Shown here: one piece after another, positions 1 through 5,761 of the stretch
Numbering within the stretch: position 1 is the first letter of the stretch
Layout of the letters: the number at the start of each line of letters is the position of its first letter
The notes under the pieces: generated by a model
The model's input: the letters and a program-made list of their open reading frames with translations, nothing else
Databases searched by the model: none
What the model was told of the DNA's origin: nothing
Made by a program: the position numbers and the translations under genes
NCBI GenBank assembly: GCA_030603265.1
Contig: JAUVYD010000110.1
Span: 1 to 5,856, forward strand
Direction of reading: 5' to 3'
DNA: 5,856 nt
From: Dehalococcoidia bacterium
Lineage (GTDB): Bacteria; Chloroflexota; Dehalococcoidia; GIF9; AB-539-J10

Positions 1-129
1 GAGGCGAGGGAGAAGTGCTACGTGGCGGGAATCGCCGTGTACAACTCGATTCGGCACGCGTCGCGCTCCTGCAACCGCCTCCTGCGCTATCACGCGAGGG
101 CTGCCGTTCGTAGCGACACCGCGGGCTAG
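1..129 (+). CDS. C-terminal end of an unrecognised gene, N-terminus outside window
   Basis: Frame 1 is open from the window edge to a TAG at 127-129 and gives 42 residues ending in RSDTAG. I do not recognise the protein; the tail is basic, with about nine Arg, and contains Tyr, Cys and His but no motif I can name. The support for coding is compositional: by eye roughly 85% of third codon positions are G or C, higher than either minus-strand open frame over the same bases. It converges on mutL and its stop overlaps the mutL stop, the two TAG codons sharing the palindrome CTAG at 126-129. No terminator hairpin is visible between the two genes. The alternative is that this is noncoding DNA, or that a minus-strand gene lies here: a GTG preceded by AGGAG exists on that strand, but its codon composition is weaker. 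Confidence 0.5.
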   Translation, partial: EAREKCYVAGIAVYNSIRHASRSCNRLLRYHARAAVRSDTAG

Positions 130-1817
130 GTCCTGCGCCCGAACAGCTTCTCGAGCTGAGGCACGCTGAAGTGGACTATTGTCGGGCGTCCGTGAGGACA
201 GGTCCTCGGCTGCGCGCAGTCCTCGAGTTGCCGGACAAGCTGTCTCATCTCCTCCGGCGCGAGTTGCTGTCCCCCGCGAACTGAGGCGTGACACGCTATC
301 GATTCCGCCAGCCTCTCGAAGGTCTCTCCCTGACCGCCCTGGGACATATCCTGTAGTATCCCCCGCAGAGTCGCTGCCACATCACTGCCGGCGAGAGATG
401 CAGGGATGCTGCGAATCAGATGTGTGCGTGCACCGAAAGGCTCCAGCGCGAACCCCAGCGTCGCAAGCTCGTCCATGAGGCCGGAGAGCGCTGCGTCCTC
501 GGCAGGGCTGAGTTCTATCGTGAGTGGCTCCAGGAGCCCCTGTACCTCCGGGCTGTGCGCCCCGTGTTGCTTGAGGAGGCGGTCATAGACGACTCGCTCG
601 TGTGCCGCGTGCTGGTCGATGACGTACATGCCGTCGGGACCTTCTGCGACGATGTAGGTCGTTAGTATCTGGCCGAGGATGCGCAACGGAGGAAGGGAAG
701 TCGAGCCCGCGGAGGGATCCATCGAGAATGTGCCGAAGGATGACCCCAGTGGCTCCGGCTCGCTCACCGACCATGCTGTCTGCCGGGCTGCGGTCCCCGG
801 TGCGACCAGATGTTGAGCCTCGCTGGCGATGCGGGTCTTGCCGAGCGCAGCGCTCACCGCATCGCGAATGTGGCGGAAGAGCATCTGCTCGTCGGCGAAC
901 TTCACCTGCGCCTTGCTCGGGTGCACGTTCACATCGACGCGGTCTGCAGGGAGCTGGATGTCGAGGACCGCAATTGCGTGCCGCCCCTCGGGCAACAGTC
1001 CGCGGTACGCATCATCGATGGCACGCTGCAGCAGCGGACTGCGCACCCAGCGGTGGTTGACGAATGTGCTCTGGTGTCCGCGTCCCGCTCGCGAGAGGGA
1101 TGCCGGAGCGACGAGGCCTGTGATGACCAGGGAATCGGCGGACAGCTGCACCGGGACCATCGCCCGGGCGAGCTCAGAGCCATAGAGCTGCGCAACCACG
1201 TCGCGAGCGTCGCCACTGCCGGGGCTGCGAAGCGCAAGACGGTCCTCCAGCAACAGGCTGAAGCTCACAAGGGGGAAAGCGAGCGCGTACTGGCTCACGA
1301 CGAGCGCACTGTGGCTGTTCTCGGTGCCCTCGGACTTGAGGAACTTGAGTCGAGCAGGGAAATGTCGGAACAGCCGCCTCACGGCGATGGTCGTTCCTAT
1401 GGCGCGAGGTCTGCCCTCTCTCTGTGCGACCGTTCCGCCGTGCAGGTAGACGTAGTTGCCCAGTTCTTCTCCTGCGGCGCGGGTCGACACCTCAACGTCG
1501 GCGACCGCGGATATGCTCGGCAGCGCCTCACCGCGGAAACCAAGGCTCCGAACGTTGACGAGGTCGTCAATGGAGCCAATCTTGCTCGTTGCATAGCGCT
1601 GAAAAGCCAGCTCCACCTGTGACGCGGGAATGCCGGACCCGTTGTCGGCGACGCAGATGAGGTCGATGCCGCCTCGTCGGCACTCTATGTCGATCTTGCT
1701 CGCACCGGCGTCAAGGGAGTTCTCGACGAGTTCCTTGACGACGGATGAGGGGCGCTCCACGACCTCGCCGGCTGCTATGCGCGAGGCGACATCGGGCGGC
1801 AGTATGTGAAGTTCCAT
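126..1817 (-). CDS. mutL: DNA mismatch repair protein MutL, endonuclease type
   Basis: 563 residues, complete. MutL couples mismatch recognition by MutS to strand incision and helicase loading. The N-terminal GHKL ATPase is intact: KELVENSLDAGA with E29 and N33, DNGSGI at 58-63, GFRGEAL at 93-99, GTTI at 141-144. The transducer domain ends in the DVNVHPSKAQVKF block (295-307, with the family lysine at 306 or thereabouts). A short low-complexity linker (about 330-375) leads to the C-terminal dimerisation and nuclease domain with DQHAAHE (401-407), ACHASVR (508-514) and CPHGRP (540-545), the metal-site motifs of nicking MutL proteins that lack a MutH partner. One oddity: the last acidic residue of DQHA(X)2E(X)4E is Asp412, not Glu. 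The ATG at 1817 matches the usual MELHILPPDVASRIAAGEVV start; no clear Shine-Dalgarno precedes it. It lies 44 bases behind pcrA on the same strand. The family assignment is certain; endonuclease activity is inferred. Confidence 0.97.
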   Translation of the reverse strand: MELHILPPDVASRIAAGEVVERPSSVVKELVENSLDAGASKIDIECRRGGIDLICVADNGSGIPASQVELAFQRYATSKIGSIDDLVNVRSLGFRGEALPSISAVADVEVSTRAAGEELGNYVYLHGGTVAQREGRPRAIGTTIAVRRLFRHFPARLKFLKSEGTENSHSALVVSQYALAFPLVSFSLLLEDRLALRSPGSGDARDVVAQLYGSELARAMVPVQLSADSLVITGLVAPASLSRAGRGHQSTFVNHRWVRSPLLQRAIDDAYRGLLPEGRHAIAVLDIQLPADRVDVNVHPSKAQVKFADEQMLFRHIRDAVSAALGKTRIASEAQHLVAPGTAARQTAWSVSEPEPLGSSFGTFSMDPSAGSTSLPPLRILGQILTTYIVAEGPDGMYVIDQHAAHERVVYDRLLKQHGAHSPEVQGLLEPLTIELSPAEDAALSGLMDELATLGFALEPFGARTHLIRSIPASLAGSDVAATLRGILQDMSQGGQGETFERLAESIACHASVRGGQQLAPEEMRQLVRQLEDCAQPRTCPHGRPTIVHFSVPQLEKLFGRRT

Positions 1818-1825
1818 TTCACTGG

Positions 1826-1854
1826 AGCTTACACGGTTACGTGTAGAGTGTCAA
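1826..1854 (-). promoter_or_regulatory. Candidate mutL promoter in the pcrA-mutL gap
   Basis: Reading the minus strand, a perfect -35 hexamer TTGACA occupies 1854-1849. The -10 is poor: TGTAAG at 1833-1828 (4 of 6, spacer 15) or TAAGCT at 1831-1826 (3 of 6, spacer 17). The element fills the gap between the pcrA stop and the mutL start and would give a very short leader. It would let mutL be expressed apart from pcrA, but the weak -10 keeps this tentative. Confidence 0.3.
1830..1845. repeat. Perfect inverted repeat TACACG-N4-CGTGTA before mutL
   Basis: Plus-strand TACACG (1830-1835), GTTA, CGTGTA (1840-1845) is a perfect 6-base dyad with a 4-base centre. It sits between the candidate -35 and -10 of mutL and ends 12 bases upstream of the mutL ATG. 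It could be a regulator's operator or, in RNA, a small hairpin beside the ribosome site. I cannot assign a known binding protein. Confidence 0.4.
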
Positions 1855-1861
1855 CAGGTCC

Positions 1862-4033
1862 TCAAGGGAGACTGTTGAAGCTCTCGGTCTTCTCGAGGTG
1901 CGCGAGGCTGAGCAGCAGTTGCTTCACGCCTGCGTCCTCGAAGGAGACGGTGACGACAAGGTCGTTCCTGTCGGGGAAGCAGTCCATGACCACCCCCTGG
2001 CCGAATTTCTTGTGATGGACCCAATCGCCAATGCGGAACTCATCGTCGGACGCGCCGTAGGCAAGCGGCTGTGCGTACACGGCTCCGCCGACGGTGACAC
2101 CGTCATCGCCCCAGAGGCCGCGCGTTGTGATGAGTTCAGGATTGATGCGATTGAGGTAGCGGGACGGAGGGTTGGCCAATCCGTTCCCGAACAGGCTGCG
2201 GCGGTGCGCACGGGACAGGAAGAGATACTGCCGCGCCCTTGTCATGCCGACGTAGCAGAGCCTGCACTCCTCCTCCATCTGGGCGGGGTCCTCGAACGAC
2301 TTTCGGTACGGCAGCACGCCGTCCTCCATCCCGATGATGAACACGGCCGGGAACTCCAGTCCTTTTGCCTGATGGAGCGTGATGAGCGTCACGACATCGG
2401 AAGCACCGTTCATCTCGTCAGTATCTGACACGAGGCTGACCTTCTCGAGGAAGGCCGGCAGCGCCTCGCCGTGGGCGAGGTTGGCATAGTCGGCAGCGAC
2501 GGTCTTCAGTTCCTGCACGTTCTCCCAGCGGCTCTCGCCGTCGTCGTGCTCCATGAGGTATCCGCGGTACGAGGTCCGCACGAGGATTTCCGCGACGAGG
2601 TCGGGCAGAGCAATCTCCTTGCTCCGTGCGAGCAGTCCGTCGAGAAGCTCGAGGAAGCGGCCCAGCGCATTGCTGGCCCGGGCCGCCAGGTCCGGCCTTG
2701 CCGCCATCTCCCTGAGCGCATCGTAGAGCGACTCGTCACGCTTGCTGGCCGAGGCCTGAAGCTTGGCGAGGGTTCCCTGGCCGATGCCCCGGCCTGGAGT
2801 GTTGATGATGCGTGCAAGGCTGAGGCTGTCGTGAGGGTTGTGGATGACTCTGAGGTAGGCGATGAGGTCGCGTATCTCTTGCCTGCGGTAGAAGCGCGTT
2901 CCTCCGACCAGCCTGTACGGCACGCCGAAGCGCATAAGGCCTTCTTCGAGGGCGCGGGACTGTGCGTTGATGCGGTACAGGACCGCGCAGTCCTTGTACG
3001 ACAGGCCGTCGTGTTGCACGAGCTTGTCGATTGTGGCGACAACTATCTGCGCCTCGTCTTTCTCGTTCAGGCACTCGGCGAGCACGACCGGCTTGCCGAT
3101 GTCGTTCTCGGTCCAGAGGCTCTTGTCCTTGCGGAGAGCATTGTCGGAGATGACCTGGGTCGCGGCGCCGAGGATTGTCTTCGTGGAGCGGTAATTCTGC
3201 TCAAGTATGACCACCTTGGCATCCGGATACTCGTGCTCGAAGCTGAGGATGTTGCGCAGGTCGGCACAGCGCCAGGAATAGATGGACTGATCGGGGTCGC
3301 CAACCACACAGAGGTTCCTGTGTTTTCCTGAGAGGAGCTTCACGAGTTCGAACTGGGCGAGATTCGTATCCTGGAACTCGTCGACGAGTAGATGGACGTA
3401 TCGTGACTGATAGCGCTCGAGTACTTCCGGCTGGGTCTGGAACAAGCGTACCGTCTTCAGCAGGATGTCGTCGAAGTCCACAGCGTCGCTCTGCGACAGC
3501 AGCGACTGGTATCGCTGGTAGACCCGCTGGACGATCTCCTCGAAGTAGCTGTTCACGCCTGCGGCGTGGTCCTGCTCACAGAGCAGGCGGCTCTTGGCGG
3601 CGCTGATGGCGGTCTGGATAACCCGGGGAGAGTATTGCTTCGGGTCGAGTTTGAGATCCTGCAGGCTCTGCTTGATGAGATTGACCTGGTCCTCATCATC
3701 GTAGACCACGAAGCCGTGGCTCAGGCCGACGACTTCACCGTCGATACGGAGTATGCGGCAGCAGATGGCGTGAAACGTGCCGACGGTGAGCGCTGCACAG
3801 GCGCTACCGAGCAGTTCTTCAAGGCGGTTCCGCATCTCGCGGGCAGCCTTGTTGGTGAACGTGACTGCCATGATGCTGCGGGGACTCACGCCGCATGAGT
3901 CGACCATATAGGCCACGCGGCTGGTGATGACACGAGTCTTGCCGCTACCCGGCCCTGCGATGATGAGAAGGGGGCCGCTGGTGGTCTGGACGGCCTCGCG
4001 CTGGGCATGATTCAGAGAAGACAGGAGGTCCAT
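1862..4033 (-). CDS. pcrA: ATP-dependent DNA helicase PcrA/UvrD (superfamily 1A)
   Basis: 723 residues from the ATG at 4033 (728 if the ATG at 4048 is used). A 3'-5' helicase for repair, replication restart and transcription-coupled processes. Motifs in order: Q-motif LNHAQREAV (7-15), Walker A AGPGSGKT (26-33), Ia VTFTNKAAREM (57-67), Walker B LVDEFQDTN (216-224), motif III GDPDQSIYSWR (245-255), IV LEQNYRST (277-284), V LHQAKGLEF (553-561), VI CRLCYVGMTRAR (590-601). The C-terminal segment (about 666-715, GDWVHHKKFGQGVV onward) is the Tudor-like RNA polymerase-binding fold typical of PcrA. The start at 4033 gives MDLLSSLNHAQREAV, like family N-termini, and a promoter -10 overlaps the upstream ATG. 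Motif III reads WRCAD where most relatives have WRGAD. The gene follows speE by a short gap and precedes mutL, a sensible repair pairing. UvrD and PcrA are hard to separate; the Tudor segment favours PcrA. Confidence 0.96.
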   Translation of the reverse strand: MDLLSSLNHAQREAVQTTSGPLLIIAGPGSGKTRVITSRVAYMVDSCGVSPRSIMAVTFTNKAAREMRNRLEELLGSACAALTVGTFHAICCRILRIDGEVVGLSHGFVVYDDEDQVNLIKQSLQDLKLDPKQYSPRVIQTAISAAKSRLLCEQDHAAGVNSYFEEIVQRVYQRYQSLLSQSDAVDFDDILLKTVRLFQTQPEVLERYQSRYVHLLVDEFQDTNLAQFELVKLLSGKHRNLCVVGDPDQSIYSWRCADLRNILSFEHEYPDAKVVILEQNYRSTKTILGAATQVISDNALRKDKSLWTENDIGKPVVLAECLNEKDEAQIVVATIDKLVQHDGLSYKDCAVLYRINAQSRALEEGLMRFGVPYRLVGGTRFYRRQEIRDLIAYLRVIHNPHDSLSLARIINTPGRGIGQGTLAKLQASASKRDESLYDALREMAARPDLAARASNALGRFLELLDGLLARSKEIALPDLVAEILVRTSYRGYLMEHDDGESRWENVQELKTVAADYANLAHGEALPAFLEKVSLVSDTDEMNGASDVVTLITLHQAKGLEFPAVFIIGMEDGVLPYRKSFEDPAQMEEECRLCYVGMTRARQYLFLSRAHRRSLFGNGLANPPSRYLNRINPELITTRGLWGDDGVTVGGAVYAQPLAYGASDDEFRIGDWVHHKKFGQGVVMDCFPDRNDLVVTVSFEDAGVKQLLLSLAHLEKTESFNSLP

Positions 4034-4046
4034 ACGAATAGGCGGC

Positions 4047-4075
4047 ATTATAACATCGGGCTCGGTCGAGGTGAA
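4047..4075 (-). promoter_or_regulatory. Sigma70-type promoter of pcrA in the speE-pcrA gap
   Basis: On the minus strand, TTCACC (4075-4070; 4 of 6 to TTGACA) is followed after exactly 17 bases by a consensus TATAAT (4052-4047). The last two bases of the -10 are the AT of the upstream pcrA ATG (4048-4046), so a transcript starting near 4040 would lack that codon and would reach the next in-frame ATG at 4033 with a leader of only about 7 bases. Neither ATG has a Shine-Dalgarno. The spacer contains the dyad CTCG-GT-CGAG (4061-4070). The element means pcrA, and possibly mutL, need not depend on speD-speE transcription. Confidence 0.6.
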
Positions 4076-4094
4076 ATCTGGGGGTGTGAGGCGG

Positions 4095-5018
4095 CTAGTA
4101 GACGCGGAGCGGCTCCTCGTCGGTTATCACCTTGCTTGCCGCCTCGATCTGCGAGCGGAGATGTCTGGGCAGGGCGAACAGGCCCACGTGTGTCAGCCCG
4201 TCGTACGCACGAAGCTCTCCTGCGACTCGCCTCGCGACGCGTTCATCGATTTCCCCGGGGAGAAGTGACGTGGGGTCGAGCGTGTCGGAAGCGGCGGTGA
4301 AGCCCCAGAGACCGGAGAAACATGGTATATGGGCCTGGTATGGAGCTACGTGGACGAAGACCTCGCGGAGGGTTCGGACGATGGCAGCGAACGCCGCCAG
4401 ATCGTACCAGCAGGACGACTCGGACTGGACCGCGACAATGCCTCTGGGCGCGAGTCGGTTCCTGACGGCGCTGTAGAACTCGCGGGTGTACAGCATCTGC
4501 GCAGGGCCGACCTCAAGGGGATCGGGGAGGTCAATGATGATTGTGTCGAAGGTCTTCGCGCTCTCCTCGACGAACTTCCTGGCATCGCCGACGATGAGCT
4601 CCGTGCGCGGGTCCTCAAAGGAACCTGCGCTGAAGGACGGCAGCCACTGGCGGCAGACCGAGACGACCTGTTCGTCGAGGTCGACCATCGTTGCCTGCTG
4701 GACGGTCTTGTGTCGTAGAACCTCGCGAAGCGTAGTGCCTTCCCCGCCACCGGCGATCAGCACATGCCGGGGGTCGGGATGGGCAATCATAGCCGGGTGC
4801 ACCAGAGTCTCGTGGTAGATGAACTCATCTGCCTCGCTCGACTGTATCTTGCCGTCGAGGACGAGGCACGAGCCGAAACTGCGGGTCTTGATGACTTCGA
4901 TCGACTGGTACGCACTGTGGCCGGCGTACAGGGTTTTCTCGACCCTGTGCGCCATCTCGAGGTCGGAAGTCAGGCTGTCGTGGAACCAGGTCCGTCTGAC
5001 TGGTCCGGTCTTGCTCAT
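4095..5018 (-). CDS. speE: Polyamine aminopropyltransferase (spermidine synthase family, Thermus-like)
   Basis: 307 residues. It transfers the aminopropyl group of decarboxylated AdoMet (made by SpeD) to an amine acceptor, releasing methylthioadenosine. Seen: an N-terminal beta domain; the substrate segment LDGKIQSSEADEFIYHE (54-70); the nucleotide loop GGGEGTTLREVLRH (90-103); VDLDEQ (112-117) for the ribose; GDAR (144-147) near the adenine; and the catalytic IDLPDP (162-167) with D163 and D166. Classical putrescine enzymes have GGGDG and a YPSG acceptor loop; here these are GGGEG and HIPCFSGLWGF (230-240). As I recall, that is closer to Thermus aminopropylagmatine synthase and to plant-type thermospermine synthase. 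The acceptor (putrescine, agmatine or a longer amine) is therefore open, and no speA, speB or speC is present to decide. The ATG at 5018 overlaps the speD stop (ATGA), implying translational coupling. The frame stays open upstream of this ATG, but only as a shadow of speD. Confidence 0.93.
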   Translation of the reverse strand: MSKTGPVRRTWFHDSLTSDLEMAHRVEKTLYAGHSAYQSIEVIKTRSFGSCLVLDGKIQSSEADEFIYHETLVHPAMIAHPDPRHVLIAGGGEGTTLREVLRHKTVQQATMVDLDEQVVSVCRQWLPSFSAGSFEDPRTELIVGDARKFVEESAKTFDTIIIDLPDPLEVGPAQMLYTREFYSAVRNRLAPRGIVAVQSESSCWYDLAAFAAIVRTLREVFVHVAPYQAHIPCFSGLWGFTAASDTLDPTSLLPGEIDERVARRVAGELRAYDGLTHVGLFALPRHLRSQIEAASKVITDEEPLRVY

Positions 5019-5392
5019 GGCGTGGCGCAGTTGACCGTGCTTCCCTGCAACAGGCCGCGCTTCAACTCGACCAGCGAGCAGTGTTTCGCCTGAAGTGACT
5101 CGAAGATGACGCGCGCGGCCTCCTCGGGCTCGACGGTGTCTCCGCAGGTGAACACGTCCAGCGCAGCGTAGCCGCATTCGGGCCAGGTGTGAATCGATAT
5201 GTGAGACTCGGCGATATTGACGACGCCGCTCACTCCCTGTGGAGAAAAGTGGTAGAAGGAATCGCCGACAACCGTGGCGCCGCACCGAACAGCTGCAGTG
5301 TGGAGGCACTCCTTGAGGAACTCGAGATCGTCAAGAAGGGCACAGTTGCAGCCGGTGAGCTCTATAAGAAGATGTCGTCCCAACGCATACAA
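5015..5392 (-). CDS. speD: S-adenosylmethionine decarboxylase proenzyme, prokaryotic class 1B
   Basis: 125 residues from a TTG at 5392; a GTG at 5413 would add seven. The proenzyme cleaves itself to a beta chain and a pyruvoyl-bearing alpha chain and decarboxylates AdoMet, supplying SpeE. The self-processing site ESHISIHTWPE is intact: cleavage falls between E62 and S63, S63 becomes the pyruvoyl group, and H68 and C83 (in DVFTCG) are the processing and catalytic residues. With the TTG start these numbers coincide with those I recall for the Thermotoga maritima enzyme, and the N-terminus MYALGRH aligns with its MKSLGRH. The TTG also has a good Shine-Dalgarno, GGGAGG, nine bases upstream, whereas the GTG has none. 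The rest of the short-form fold is present (TVVGDSFYHFSPQGVSGVV, then GYAALDVF). The 3' end overlaps speE by four bases. Confidence 0.95.
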   Translation of the reverse strand: MYALGRHLLIELTGCNCALLDDLEFLKECLHTAAVRCGATVVGDSFYHFSPQGVSGVVNIAESHISIHTWPECGYAALDVFTCGDTVEPEEAARVIFESLQAKHCSLVELKRGLLQGSTVNCATP

Positions 5393-5436
5393 ATCACCAT
5401 CCCTCCCTTGCACCAGTAGAAGTCAAAAGGGGATAT

Positions 5437-5453
5437 GCCCGGCAGCGCTGGGC
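5437..5453 (-). other. Possible GC-rich hairpin in the speD leader
   Basis: In the transcript sense, GCCCAGC and GCCGGGC can pair as four GC pairs, one A-C mismatch and two more GC pairs around a 3-base loop. On the strand read, ATATCCCCTTTTG follows it. It lies between the proposed transcription start (about 5455) and the speD ribosome site, so an attenuator or regulatory leader is conceivable. The run of T is only four bases and is not adjacent to the stem, so it is not a convincing terminator. Confidence 0.2.
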
Positions 5454-5461
5454 AACGCCAA

Positions 5462-5491
5462 ATTCTATCGTATGTGGGAGGGGAGGGTCAA
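5462..5491 (-). promoter_or_regulatory. Strong sigma70-type promoter of speD-speE
   Basis: On the minus strand, TTGACC (5491-5486; 5 of 6) and TAGAAT (5467-5462; 5 of 6) are separated by 18 bases, the best promoter pair I see in the window. Transcription would begin near 5455 and give a leader of about 60 bases before the TTG of speD. It lies just downstream of where nitrilase similarity ends, inside the open frame of that remnant, so it is independent of the remnant's own start. Confidence 0.6.
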
Positions 5492-5650
5492 GGTGAGTCG
5501 GAGTTGCGAGTGTCCCCGGCACGTTAGATTGTCTGCCTGCTTCGGCGATGAGCGAGCACGCCTTGTCGACGGTGGCGTCTCTGTCCATGGGCAAGACTGG
5601 TGAGGCCTGTACGGCTGCAACCTTCATACCGCTGTTACCCCCTTCCGTGT

Positions 5651-5669
5651 GGCCGTCTGACGGTCGGCC
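5651..5669. repeat. Imperfect dyad GGCCG...CGGCC ahead of the nitrilase remnant
   Basis: Plus-strand GGCCG (5651-5655) and CGGCC (5665-5669) are perfect 5-base arms around a 9-base centre that can itself pair partly. It lies between the TTGACA at 5696-5701 and the remnant's ATG, where an operator would be expected. It may also be chance in GC-rich DNA. Confidence 0.25.
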
Positions 5670-5695
5670 CAAAGTCCACCACAGCGTCGTATGGA

Positions 5696-5701
5696 TGTCA
5701 A
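5696..5701 (-). promoter_or_regulatory. Perfect TTGACA, possible -35 of the nitrilase remnant
   Basis: A consensus -35 hexamer on the minus strand, about 70 bases before the remnant's ATG. The best-spaced -10 (TGGACT after 17 bases, 3 of 6) is poor, so promoter function is doubtful. It may be a relic of the lost gene's own promoter. Confidence 0.2.
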
Positions 5702-5761
5702 TACCTGAGGAGAGACCGTAATCCGTGGATTGATGGAAAGGGTGGGTGTATGTGGGCTTTG

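Larger units (their letters stand above)
5394..5627 (-). pseudogene. Truncated nitrilase-family gene start (77-codon open frame)
   Basis: The frame begins at an ATG (5627) preceded by a fair purine-rich ribosome site, GAAGGGGG, ten bases away. Its first ~32 residues, MKVAAVQASPV followed by DRDATVDKACSLIAEAGR (to 5532), match the conserved N-terminus of nitrilase-superfamily C-N hydrolases, including the first beta strand and the helix before the catalytic Glu. The expected FPEAF block with that Glu never appears in any minus-strand frame; the remaining 45 residues resemble nothing and are Pro and Thr rich. A full nitrilase is about 300 or more residues, so at most a tenth survives. The frame ends at TGA (5396-5394), one base before the proposed TTG of speD, and contains the speD promoter. 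I read it as a deletion remnant; a surviving role as an upstream reading frame is possible but speculative. Confidence 0.6.

Noticed and set aside
1..125. A minus-strand gene downstream of mutL, such as miaA
   Set aside because: A GTG with an AGGAG site exists, but the residues show no P-loop or other miaA feature, and codon composition favours the plus strand.
810..1622. 270-codon plus-strand open frame inside mutL
   Set aside because: Antisense shadow of a high-GC gene; no domain resemblance, and mutL is unambiguous on the other strand.
1898..2428. 176-codon plus-strand open frame over the 3' part of pcrA
   Set aside because: Antisense shadow with no ribosome site or recognisable motif.
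2471..3331. 286-codon plus-strand open frame inside pcrA
   Set aside because: Antisense to the helicase motifs; its Asp, Val and Glu richness mirrors the codons of the real gene.
4049..4094. Terminator between speE and pcrA
   Set aside because: No stem followed by a T run; the gap is better explained as a promoter.
5019..5309. Extension of speE upstream to 5309 (404 residues)
   Set aside because: The added residues overlap speD in another frame, are Arg and His rich and unlike the family; the ATG at 5018 matches the family N-terminus and overlaps the speD stop.
5359..5400. 12-codon frame beginning at ATG 5400 across the speD start
   Set aside because: The Shine-Dalgarno is too close to this ATG and the frame ends quickly inside speD; likely chance.
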